A stretch of 25,170 nucleotides of DNA from contig JAGWVO010000005.1 in assembly GCA_018970845.1 (NCBI GenBank), positions 1 to 25,170 on the forward strand, given 5' to 3'. The DNA comes from Planctomycetota bacterium (GTDB lineage Bacteria > Planctomycetota > Planctomycetia > Gemmatales > Gemmataceae). The notes under the pieces are model-generated. The model did no database searches, was not told the DNA's origin, and saw only the letters and a program-made list of their open reading frames with translations. The position numbers and the translations under genes were made by a program. Below are positions 7,663 to 19,600 of the stretch, piece after piece. Every line of letters begins with the position of its first letter. Positions within the stretch are counted from its first letter, which is position 1.

Positions 7663-10600
7663 TCACTCGGCCTCGCGCCGCTTGAGCCTGGCGACAGGTT
7701 GCCGCGGGCGGGAAGCGCCAGCCAGTTGGTCCCTCATCCATCCGGGAGTCATGAAACCGGTCACCACGAGTCCGGCGGTGATGGCGCTTTCGACATCATG
7801 GCCGGCCTTGTCCTCCACAGGAGCCATCCAGGCGACATCACCCCAAACGGCATCGTTGATTTCGGCCCGGGAACCTTCCAGCAAGGCCGGGTGGGTTCCC
7901 GCCAGTTCCGCCGCGACGAGATCCCTCGCGTCGGGACGCGGGGCTTCCGAGCGGGCTCCCGGCATCGGCTTGGGATTCACGGCGCCTCCCGCCGGCCGGG
8001 TTGAGAACTTAGAGGCCTGTCCGCCGACGGCCTTGACCAGGGCGGCCGCCGTCGAGTCGGCCTGGCGCGTGAGTTCCGCAAGGGTACCCGTCACCGCCTT
8101 GGCAAGCGCCCCGCTCACCTTGGCCGGAACAACGGCACCCGTGATGGCGGTCAAGGGCGAGGCCGCGGAGGCCACCAGCCTTTCCACCATGGGAACCTTG
8201 GAGCCCACGAACCGGGCGCCGCGGACCATTGAAGTGGCGACATCCTGTCCGACCGTGGCGACGGCGCGGATGTTCGCCTGAACCGCCGGGTTGGCCAGGA
8301 AACCCAGAAGTCCGTTGGCGGAAAGGTCAATGTCCTTGCCATCGCGGGCGCCGTCGATGGTCGCCGCCGTCAACAGCAGGCTGGCCAACGCCGTCGCTTG
8401 GGAAGCCAGGGCTTCTCCGAGGCCTTCCATGTCAATCGCCGCGACCACCTGTCCTGAAAGAGCCTGAATCAGGGTCGAATTCACGGCGGCGCCAACAGCG
8501 GTGGCGATCGCTGTGCCCCCGCCGCCGGTATCGCCTCCGCCGGTGCCACCGCCGCCGGTATCGCCTCCGCCGGTGCCACCGCCGCCGGCACCTTGGCGGA
8601 AATCAAGGACGAGGTTCAGGCCTTCCTTGGGAACATCCCGGGCGGGAAGCGCCGAGTAGTTGTTGCCGTTGAACCCGACCGAAGGCGTGATCATCTTGCC
8701 ATCGGGGGTGACCATGGTAGCCCCGGCGAGAACCCGTCCCCCGCCGACGCCCATGAGGTTCATGCTGTAGCTGCCGGGGTTGTTGACAGGAACGACAACG
8801 ATGTCCAAGGCGCCACGCGAGGAGACCGAAGCGGCCGAATTCTCGGCGACCGCGCCGCCGTTCGTCGTGCGGCCGACCTGGGCGCCCGACCCGTCGGCGA
8901 CGGTGAAGTCGACCGGGTCAAGGTAAATGATGAGGACATTGGTGGCCGGCACGCCATTGATGAGCAGGAAGCTGTCAACCAAGTCCTTGAGGATCTCGTT
9001 CTGGATCCTGGTGATGTCGCCATTGGCGCCGAGCGTCGAGATTTTCTGGACAAACCCGCGGTTGAATTCGTCGCTGAGCTTGGAAAGAACGTCGGAGTCG
9101 ACGGGGCGAAGGGCGCCGGTGGATGCCTCATTGATGGAGGCGGCAAGGCGATAGTTGACGAGGTCGCCGCGAGCCGACTCGATCCTGACGAAATACTCAC
9201 CGGCCTCGACAACCGGCGCGCTCAGCGACAGGGTGCCGGTTCCTGTTGCCGAGGCGACCTGCACGACATCATCGTTTTTGCGCGCCATGACACGGATGGT
9301 CGCATCGCCGCCGTCAACCTCGGCGGAAATCCGGAACCTTCCGGACAACGGGGAGACAACCTTGAGGAGATCGATATCCCGCGCCGACTGCAAGGCGCCC
9401 GACCGGGTTCCGGCGCCCGACATGTCGAGCGCCCAACCCTCGGCCATCTCGACGGTGTCGCCGAACTCGTCGCCGATCTCGGCGACGGGCGTGAGCACAA
9501 GCTCGAAGGCTCCCTCGCTGGCTCCGAAGCCTTGGGCCCTGAGGTAATACGACTGCCCGGCCTGGACGGAAAATTCCACCACGCTGTCGCCGGTGCCATC
9601 CGACGAATCGTCATTGGCGACGATGAGCCTGCCGGCGGAGTCGAATGCCGCCAGGTTGGAGTCCAGGCCCGAGCCCGCCGCCGCGGCAAGGCGCACGGAC
9701 ACCCGGCCGTCGGCCTCGGGAGTGAACCTGAACCAGTCACGGTCGAAGGCGGAATTGATCGCTCCGGAAACCGCGGCCTCGCCCGATTGATCCAGGGTGA
9801 GGGGAGAGGAGGACTCGGCGGAATTGCCGAAGTCATCCACGACGGGCCGCGCCTCGAACAAATAGTTGCCCGCCGTTCCGGCCGATCCAACGACGCGGAC
9901 ATAGTAGGTATGCCCTTCGATGACATTCATCGGCACGGTCGATCCATGGTCGGTGGCTGACCGGTTGTCCTGGCTGCCGACCAGGTCCAGGCTTGAGTTG
10001 TAGACGAACAGGTAGGGGTCGAGACCATCACTGGAATCGGCGCGGAAGCTGACAAGGCCGTTGCGGTCGGCGCGGAAACGGAACCAGTCGGCATCGGCGG
10101 GGCGCGCGGAACCATCGGTGCGGTTGCCCGTGATGTTGATCCGCCCCTGGATCACCGAGGCGTTGCCGGCCACATCGAGGGCGAAGGCGCCGGCGGGGTC
10201 GTTTCCGAAATCATCATCGGCAAGGTCGACGGCAAGGCGGTAGGAGCCCGTTTCACCAAGCGCCGACGAGGCCTCGATGAACAGGGGGGTACCGGCGGCC
10301 ACGCGCGCGGTGAGCAGGCTGTTGAGCCCGTCGCCGCCGGCCACATCCTCGGCGAGCGTCGATCCCTGGCCATCAAGGATTCGCAGGCGCGGATTGGCGA
10401 CACCGCTGACCGTGTTGAGCTTGATCGTCAGGATGCCGGCGAAGGCGGGCTCGTAACGGAAAACATCACGGTCGCCCGCATACTCCAAGTTCCCCTGCAA
10501 GGAGTCGCCGCGGAGAATCGTGGCGCTGGCGGCCGTCTGGCCATGGTCGTCCTCGGGACGCTCAAGCACCGTGGCCGTGAGGGTGTAAGCCCCCGTGGTG

Positions 10601-13600
10601 AGCCCGAAACTCGCGACCGAAAGGATGATCGGCCTTCCGGCCACCGCCTCGACCAGGATCCTCGAGTCGAGGATGCCGGGCCCGGCGTTGTCATTGGTCA
10701 GGTTCTCGCCGCCTGAGGAGTAGGCAAGCACGGGATCCAGGCCGCCTGATACGGCCGCCACCGAAATGACAAGGCTGCCGTCCTTCGATGGTGTCAGGCT
10801 GAAGAAGTCGAGGTCGGCGCCACGGTCGATGCGGGCCGACACGACGGCCTTCTCGCCGTTGGGGATGCCGGTGAACTCGACGGCCCGCGCCTGGGTGGCG
10901 CTGTCGGGAGCGTCGTCAGCGGTGGTTTGGGCCTGCGTCACGAATCGCGTGAGCCCGACGCGATAGGCGCCCGCCGTGCCGCGGGACGCGGCCACACGCG
11001 CCAGATATTCGCCCGGTTCCAATGCCTGGAAGATCAGCGCGTTGGCGCCCTCGCCCCCATCGTCGTCGGAAGCGAGGAGATGCCAGCTTCCAGCCGCGTC
11101 CTTCTGGAAAAGGGCCAGCCTGGGATCCAGCTTGGCGCCCGCCGCCGCGTCGGCTGACAGCGTGTATCGTCCGGATTCGGTAAGGGAGAAACCAAGGTAA
11201 TCGGCATCCGACTCGGGGTTGATGACGCCGGTGGTGGCGGTTCCCGCGACGATTCGCGAACCCGGACCGGCCAACCGGCCCAGGTTGATGGTGTCGGGAT
11301 GATCGTCCGTGGCGGCGACACGGTCGGGGGCCGCCTGCACCGAATAACGGCCCAACCGGCCAAGGCCCGCGACCTCGATGAAGATCCTTTCGCCTGCCGC
11401 CAAGTCCAAGGTGACCAGGCCGTTGGCATCGGGAGCCTCGGCATCCACGCTCGTGACCGGGGTGGCAAATCCCTCCCGGTAAACCGACAGGAACGGTTCC
11501 GTCCGTTCTCCCGCAACCGCCCGCGCCCTCACCAGATGGGGACCGGCCTCGCTTGCCGTGAATACGAAGAAGTCCCGGTCACCCGCGTAATCCAAGGTGC
11601 CACTCGACACGCCGGCCAGGGGTGTGGCTTGGCCGATTTCATCGGCATAATCATCCGGCACCTGCCTCAGCGCCAGGCGGTACTGGCCGGTGGAACCGTT
11701 GGCGCCGATGACGCGGGCAAACACCGTTTGCCCGGCGGAAACCGTGGCGGTCGCCTGCAGGCTGAAGTCCTCGTTGAGCCTGGCGCTGCCGAGAACCGCG
11801 CCGGATGACGAAACAATCTGCAAACCGGCTCCGAATACCTCGCCCACAGGATCGAGCCTGACAATCACCTTTCCATTGCTTCGCGCCACGATGCCCGAGA
11901 AATCGACATCCCCCGGAAGCGGTATGGCAAGGCCGCTGATCACCTGCCCGGTCGGACCCGGATCGAAAACGGGCGCTTCGTCCGGGGTCGATGGCCTCTC
12001 GTCAAGGGCCGCGGTCACCGAGTAGGCGCCGCCAGCCTGGCCGTTGGCAAAGATCCTGACAGGGACGGTCTTCCCGGATCCGAAAACACCCTCGGCCAGA
12101 ACGCGGCCATTCGCCACCGCGAATGTCCTGGCGTCTTTTCCGGCCCCGACAACCACCATGGCGGGGAAATCGGCGGCGACCGCGAGAAGGATCCTGCCGC
12201 CGGCCTGCGGCAAGGCGATGTCGAAGCCATCGGCATCGGCCGCGGCCTCCAGCCGCATCGAAAGCTCGGGGGCCACGGGGGAGGAAACCAGATCGATCCT
12301 GCGCGACGGACCCGACTGGTCATCAACCGCCTCGTCACCGGCGGCGACGAAAGTCGATTCCAACAGGTAGCCACCCGAGGCCTCGACACCGGAGGCGGCG
12401 TGCGAGCCGACTTTGACAAGGTAGGCGATGTTGGCCACGACCGGGAACCTGATGATGGCCTCGCCCAGAATCCTGGATTCCTGCTCGGATTGCGTGGTGA
12501 ATTGAGCCTCCAGAACCCCGCCGGCAAGCGACGGCACCAGCGTCGCCGAACCCGTGGGAGTCGCGGTGAAGGTGATCATCCCGGTGGCTGGCGCCACGAA
12601 CCGGAAGTAATCGACATCACCGGCCTTGTTGATTTCCCCGCGGAGCGTGAATGTGCCGACGCCCGTGGCGACCAAGCCACCGGCTTCCGGCGCCGTGTCG
12701 CCGAAGTCGTCAAGGAACAGGCCGCCCAAGGACATCGACAAGGTGTAAGCGCCCGAGGACACGCCACGAGTCTCGGCGACGACAAACAATTGCTGGCCTG
12801 AGGTGACATTCGCGCGCAGGGAACTGGAGGCACTTGAGGAGTTGTCGGCCAGGGCGACGGTTTCTCCTCCCGCATCCACGATGCGCAGGGTTGTTCCAAG
12901 GCCCCTCGCCCCGGTGAGGCTGATGGAAAGCCCGCCGGTGGCCGGTGCCGTGATTCGGAACCAGTCCTGGTCGCCGGGCTGCGAAAACACACCAGACCAA
13001 CCTGCCTGGCCGGCGCTGAACTGCAGTGGCTGGGCGTTGGAAGACGCCGTCGAGATGTCAAAGACCGAGTTGAAGGCGATGGCGGGCGCGGCGTTGCCCG
13101 CGAGGTCGAGCACGGCACCGGCCGCGAGCTTGATGCCAAAGGCGCCCTCGCGGCTTGGGGTGAGGGCCAGGGTGAACTTGCCGGAGGCCGTATCCTCGCT
13201 TGCCAGTTCGACCTTGAGTCCCTCGGAGGCGACCACCCGGTCCACGGGGAAGGATCTCACCGGCTCGCCGAAATCGATGAGGAGCATCTGGCTGCCCAGG
13301 TTGGTCGGGGCTGGCTGGGCTGTCAGCGCGGGAACGGGAGCCTCGGTGTCGAAATCGAAGCTCACGACTCGGGGCGCATCCAGATTGCCCGCCAAATCCT
13401 CGGCCACGACCGACACCGTGTACGAAAGCCCGGTGGACAAGGCGGAAGCCGGAAGCGCCAGCGACCACAATGCGGTTCCAGCGGCCACGACGGAGGCGTG
13501 ACCAGCCTGGAATTCGGAACCGTTGTAATGGCGTCCGAGACTGTCGGAGACAGTGACCGTGACCCTGGCCACGGCGGAACCGTTGAGAAGTTGGGCCGTT

Positions 13601-16600
13601 CCCTTGACCGCGCCCGTCCATCCCTTGAGGTTGTAGTGGCCGGTATTGGCAGGGAAGGAAATTTCCGCCAACGGCGCCGCCGTGTCGATGACCATCGTGA
13701 GGCGGGCCTTGGCGGAAATGTTTCCGGCCAAATCCCTCGAGTCGATCTCGAATTGGTATTTGCCGTCATCAAGCGCCCCGGGCGCGGCAACCACCCAGGC
13801 GCCGCTTTCGCCGACCGTCACGGTGCCGAATTCGAACCCCGCGCCGGTCGCCACCTGGACGCAACGAACAGACACAACCGATCCCGCTTCGCCTTTTCCG
13901 GATATCTCCGGGCGATTGCCAGAGGTGATGGCGTCCGTGGCCAATCTGCCGGTATCGGGTGAAACAGTCAACGCCGATGGCGTGCCGGGAGCCGACTTGT
14001 CGATGACCAGCGTGCGCATGGCGGGTATGGCGCTGGAGTTGCCCGCCCTGTCGACGGCGCGGATTTCGATCAAGTGGCGTCCCTCGGCCAACGACAGGGT
14101 GACCGACCAGGAACCATCCTCGGCGGCAACGGCGGTCTTGGCCGGGGCGTCAGGCCCGCCGGCGCGAACAAACACGGTGGCACCCGGTTCGGCGAAGCCG
14201 GAAATGGAGGGCGTCGTGTCGTTGGTGACACCATCCCCGGCAAGTCCGCTGTCGTCGGAAACCAAGACAATTTCCGGAGTATCGGGGGCGGTGGCGTCCA
14301 CCTCCACCGACCGCGCGGCCGATTCAGGTCCGGTGTTGCCCGCCGGGTCGATGGCGACGGCGATGAGTTGATGCATGCCGTGGGCAAGTCCCGACCCAGG
14401 GAGCGACAACTCGACCTTGCGATCGGCACCGGCGACCGCTTCCCCCAAAAGCAGGCGGCCGCCCTCGGGCAGGATCTCGAAGAAACGGACTTTCGCTCCG
14501 GCCTCGGCCAAGCCCACGATGCGCGTCGCCTCACGGGTCAGGTTGTCGGTGCTGCTGGCTCCGGTGTCGGGGCCCACGGCCGATACGGTGGGCGCCGCCG
14601 GAGCGCGCGTGTCAAGCACCAGGCTGAAAGCGGAACTGGCTTCCGATTCGTTGCCTGCGGCATCGATGGCGACAACGGTCACCGAATACGAGTTGTCGGC
14701 AAGCGCGCGCGACGGCGTGAAAAGCCAACGGCCGCCATCGTCGGATAAAACCGTTCCCGAGGAAGCCAAGGCCGTCGCGGAGCGGACTTCGACGCGAACC
14801 CTGGCCCCCGCCTCGGCCCGCCCGGAAATCAGGGGCAAGGAGGATGACAAAGGCGCTCCGGAAACAATCTGGGGAGCGTTCACCGTGCCGCGCGCCTCGG
14901 CGATCGAGGGACGATCAGGAACTGTCGAGTCGATAGTGACGACGAAATTGGCGGTTGCGGACGAGTTGCCGGCGGGATCTGTTTGCTGGATGAGGAAAGT
15001 GGTTGATCCCTCGGGCAGGTTGCTGATGGGCGCCTTCCAAGCGCCGTCGGAACCGATGATCGACGACCATTCCGCGCCAATCGAAGGAATGGAAACCATG
15101 ACACGGGCGCCAGCCTCGCCCTTGCCCGACAGGAATGAGGGCCGGATGCGGGTGACGCCATCCGATGAGCTGATCCCGGTGTCCGTATCAATGGCAAAGC
15201 CGCCGGGCGCCGCCGGCGCGAGGGTGTCCACCTTGATGACACGGGTGCCGGCGGAGGCCAGGTTGCCGGCAATATCAACCGTCAGGGCCTCGAGCAGATA
15301 GGTGCCATCGGGCATTCCCTGGAAATCAGCCTTCCATTTTCCATCGGCGGGGACCGTGGAGTCAGACACCGCGAAGTTCCCGAACCTGACGCGAAGCCGG
15401 GATCCCGGTTCGGCATGCCCAGAAACGGTGATCAAGCTCGAGGAAATGACACCATCGTCGGCGGAGAAGCCATGATCCGGGGAGACCGAATCAATGCCAG
15501 GGGGAACGGGAGGACTCGTGTCGATCGTGAAGAAGTAAGGGGAGGACAACTCAGCCCTGTTTCCGGCCGCATCCTCGACCCGGGCGACGACGGAATGGGT
15601 ACCGTCCACAAGGCTACCCGTTGCCACAAACCATATTCCATCCCCATTGGCGGTCGTGCTGTTGAAACTACCATTGTCAATCGCCACGAACACCCGGGCG
15701 AACGGTTCGGCACGGCCGCGAATGGTGGGGGCGGAATTCGCGGTGAGTCCGTCGGCATCCAGGATGTTTCCATCAAGGATGCCATCGATGCCGGCCGTGG
15801 CGGGCGCCAAGGCGTCACGCATGATGGAGAAAGTTGTCAACGGAGACAAGTTGCCCGCCGCATCGGTGGCCCGAACGGCCACGGCATACGATCCCGATGC
15901 CGCCAGCGACGGCAACACGAACGACCAGGCGCCATCGCCAGCGGCCACGGTAGACCCAACTTCAAGGCCGTTCAGGGTGATCGAAACCAAGGAGAGCGTC
16001 TCGGCGAGACCGCTGATGGTGACAACCTCAGCGGAGGTCACCCGGTCGGTGTCGGAAAAGCCCGTGTCGGGGGAGATGCGCGCCAGCACCGGTGCCAAGG
16101 GCGCCAGGCTATCCCGCTTCACAAGGAAACTGCTGGCATCACACGGATTGCCCGCGGCATCGATCACCGAAACCCAAATCTTGTTGTCACCCTCAACGGG
16201 CAGCCTGATGCCAATCGACCAGTCGCTGTTGGCCGAAGCGGCCACGAACGGCTGGGATACCCCGTTCACCTTCACATGGATCAACGCCCCGGATTCCGCG
16301 TTTCCGGAAAGCACGACATCGCCCGAGGAAGTGGTGAAGTCGCCGGGCTTTCCCGTGTCGGGGAAAATGGAGAACGCCGTGGCATTGGGGGGACTGATCG
16401 CGTCGATGACAAGGCTGACATTCACCGTCGTGGAGTTTCCGGCGGCGTCGGTGGCGACGATTTGCAGGTCGTAGGATCCGGAAAGGAGTTCACCCAAGGG
16501 CAGAACCCAACCTCCGCGGGCGTCGGCGACCACGGGGGAGCAAATGTTGACACCGGCTATCCTGGCGACAACAAGGGCGCCCGCCTCGGCGGTTCCGATC

Positions 16601-19600
16601 AAGGTGGGCGTGGTGTCGCTCGTGATGTAGTCGGTCGCGCTGGTGCCCGTGTCGGTCTCCAAGCGGGCCACGGCAAGGGCCGGCGCGCCCGTGTCGATGC
16701 GGATGGTCGCCGCCCCGGCACGCGCCGACCGGTTCCCGGCGACATCGAAGGCGAGGATTTGCGCGGGATAGGAACCATCGGCCAAGGCCATGTCTTCAAA
16801 TGAGACACGGAACTTTCCATTTTCATCCGCCAAGGCCCTGCGAACCTGCCCGGCGAATTGCACCTCCACCAGCGCCCCGGATTCCGACATTCCCCCTAGC
16901 GAAATGGTGTTGTCGGAGGTGAGGAGGTCGCTTGGACTGGCGCCAAGATCGTCCGAAATGAAAATGGCGAAGGGCGTTCCCGGGGCGGTTGTGTCGACCC
17001 TCACGCCAAGCGCGCCGCCGCGGCCCGAATTGGTGCCCGCGGCGTTGACCGATTCCGCGGAGAACTGGTAGTCGCCTTGGGCCAATCCCGAGACGGTGAA
17101 GGAGAACATCCCGGCCTCGGTCGCCTTTGTTTGGCCCAGATAGGTTTCGCCGCGATAGACCAACACGGAAAGGTTGGGCGTCGAGGTTCCGAGAATGGAG
17201 AAACCGGTGGCCCTCGTGATGAGGTCCGTCGCGCTGCTTCCCGTGTCGTTGCTGATGGCGGTGATCGATGGCGGGGCGGGAAGCGCGGAGTCGATTGTCA
17301 CGGCCATGGGCAGCGAATCAGGCGAGGCGTTCCCGGCCCTGTCAATCGCCCTGGCCGAAACGGAGTATGTTCCGGGATCCAAAACGGGCAACTGCAACGA
17401 CCATGCCCCCAGCGAATCGGCCCGCGCCGTTCCTATCGGCTGGGAATTCAAGAACACCAGGACACGCGCGTTGGGTTCTGCGGAGCCTTGCGCCACGGGA
17501 TTGGCCACCGAGGTGATCCTGTCGGTGGGATTTCCAGTATCTGGCGTGATCCCGGAGGCGCGGGGCGCCAGGGGAGCGCGTGTGTCAACCACCACGGTGA
17601 ACGCCTGCGTGGCTTCCGACTGGTTCCCGGCAAGGTCGGAAGCCGTGGCCACGAACGCGTGGGTGCCGTCGAGAAGTTCCGTCGTTGTCGCGTCGAACTT
17701 CCAAATCCCGTCGGCTCCCACGATCGCCTGGCCGAACCTTGATCCGTTGCGCGACAGGCTGATGAAACTCCCCGGTTCCCCGGTGCCTTCCAAGGTGAGG
17801 CGGCGGACATTGGTCACGCCGTCGGAGGAATCCTCGCCACTGTCCTCGATGATCCTGCCGATGGAAGCCGTCGCGGGCCCGGAGGCGTCGATCACAATGG
17901 TGTGGAAGGCCAGGTCGGAAGCGTTGCCTGCAAGGTCGGTCGTACGGACGCCAACGACATGGACGCCATTTCCCAACGAGGGAAGGTCGATTCCCCACCG
18001 GCCGCGGGTATCGGCCAAGGCGGATCCGAGGAAGACGCGGTCCTCGAAAACCTCCACAACGCTTCCCGGCTCGGCTTGTCCTGAAAAACGGGGCGCGGCA
18101 ACACTAGTAACGCTGTCACCAACCAGTCCCGTGTCGGGGGTGATGGAAAAATTCGAGGGAGAGCGCGGATTGGCGGTATCGACCACCACCTTGAACACCA
18201 GCGATCTCACCGACTCGTTGCCGGCGCGATCCGTGGCTGTCGCCGAGTAGGAATACACCCCGTCCGGCAAGGTGGTCGGATCGGAAAACGACCATGAGCC
18301 ATCGGTTGCCGCCGTCACCATGCCGACCTGGACGCCGTCGCGGAAAATCCGGATGGCCTGGCTCATGGAAGCAAGCGCGAGCGGATGCGCGTTGGGATCG
18401 GCGGTGGCCACCAGCGTCAGGCGGTTCTTGTTGAGCACCTGGTCGCCTTTGACATTGGAATCGCCCTCAACGGAAACAAAGGCGGGGGAGCGTGGCGCGA
18501 TGGAATCCTCCGTCACCAGCGGAAGGATCGTGGTTCCGGAGATGTTGCCGAACCGGTTGGTCTCCACCAGCACGAATTGGTTCTTGGTGTTGCGCACCAG
18601 GTCGAGCGACAGGCCATAAGCGACCGCGCCCGGGCCCTCCATGGCAACCGAATCAAGGCCGAATGCCGCCATTCCGCCATCATCGGTTCCCCGGATGAGC
18701 AACGATTCGAGCGATCCAAGCACCAGGGCCAACTGGTCGCGTGTCGCGGCTTGGCCGTTGGATTCGCCCACCCGCCACATGCCATCCGGCAGGAGGGAGG
18801 CCGAGTAGTTTCGCCAAGAGACACCCGGTTGGACTCCGACGACCCTGGCGAGCGTCAAACCCGCTCCCTGAATGATCACATCCACCGGGCCTGCTCCCGG
18901 AACGGATGAGCGCAGCGAAAAGGACAGGCTGCCTCCCAGGAATGCCGACTTGTTTCCCAAGTAAGCGGCCGGCGCGGCGAAATAGCGCGGGCCCGAGGGA
19001 GCTGACGCCAGCATCGACAACGATCCGTCGTCCACCTGGTCGGCCACGAGATGGATCACGCCGCCTCCCGGCTGGGATGCCCATCCGCCGGAACCCGTCG
19101 CGAAGTCGGTTGCGACGAGCAGATACGGCGCGCTCGTGGCCGTAAGCGCCTTGGTGTTGCGGCTGATCGCGACCGACGCGCCGGCCGACACGGCGCCCGA
19201 AACAGGAATGGATGCCGCGTTGAGATAGAGTTCCCGGAAAGGGGCCTCGGCGATGGGACGGCTGTTCGACTCATTTCCCGCCGTTTGATCCGACAGGTTG
19301 GCCAAACTGCCATCGTAGGTGGCCGTCACGATCCAGCGTTCCCCGCGGTCATTCTCGGCCGCCACCGGCAAGGTGATGCTGAAGGAGGACTGGCCGGGGC
19401 TGAGCTGGCTCGATGCCACCAGGGCGCCGGACCCGGCTCGGTAAATCCTCACCAGGCTTCCCGGATAGGCCTCGCCGCTAATGGCGGTGGGATCCGAAGG
19501 GTTGGCTCCGGGCACAGCGGCATCAAGCACCAGCGGAGCTGGCGGCCGTATTTCCAAACCGGCGGTGGTCATCACGCCGCCGCCCTGCCCCACCATGGCC

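Noticed and set aside
8593..16803. Several plus-strand open frames of 200-460 codons opposite the giant gene
   Set aside because: The minus-strand frame has coherent, recognisable repeats throughout; the opposing translations show no family motif and are low-complexity shadows.
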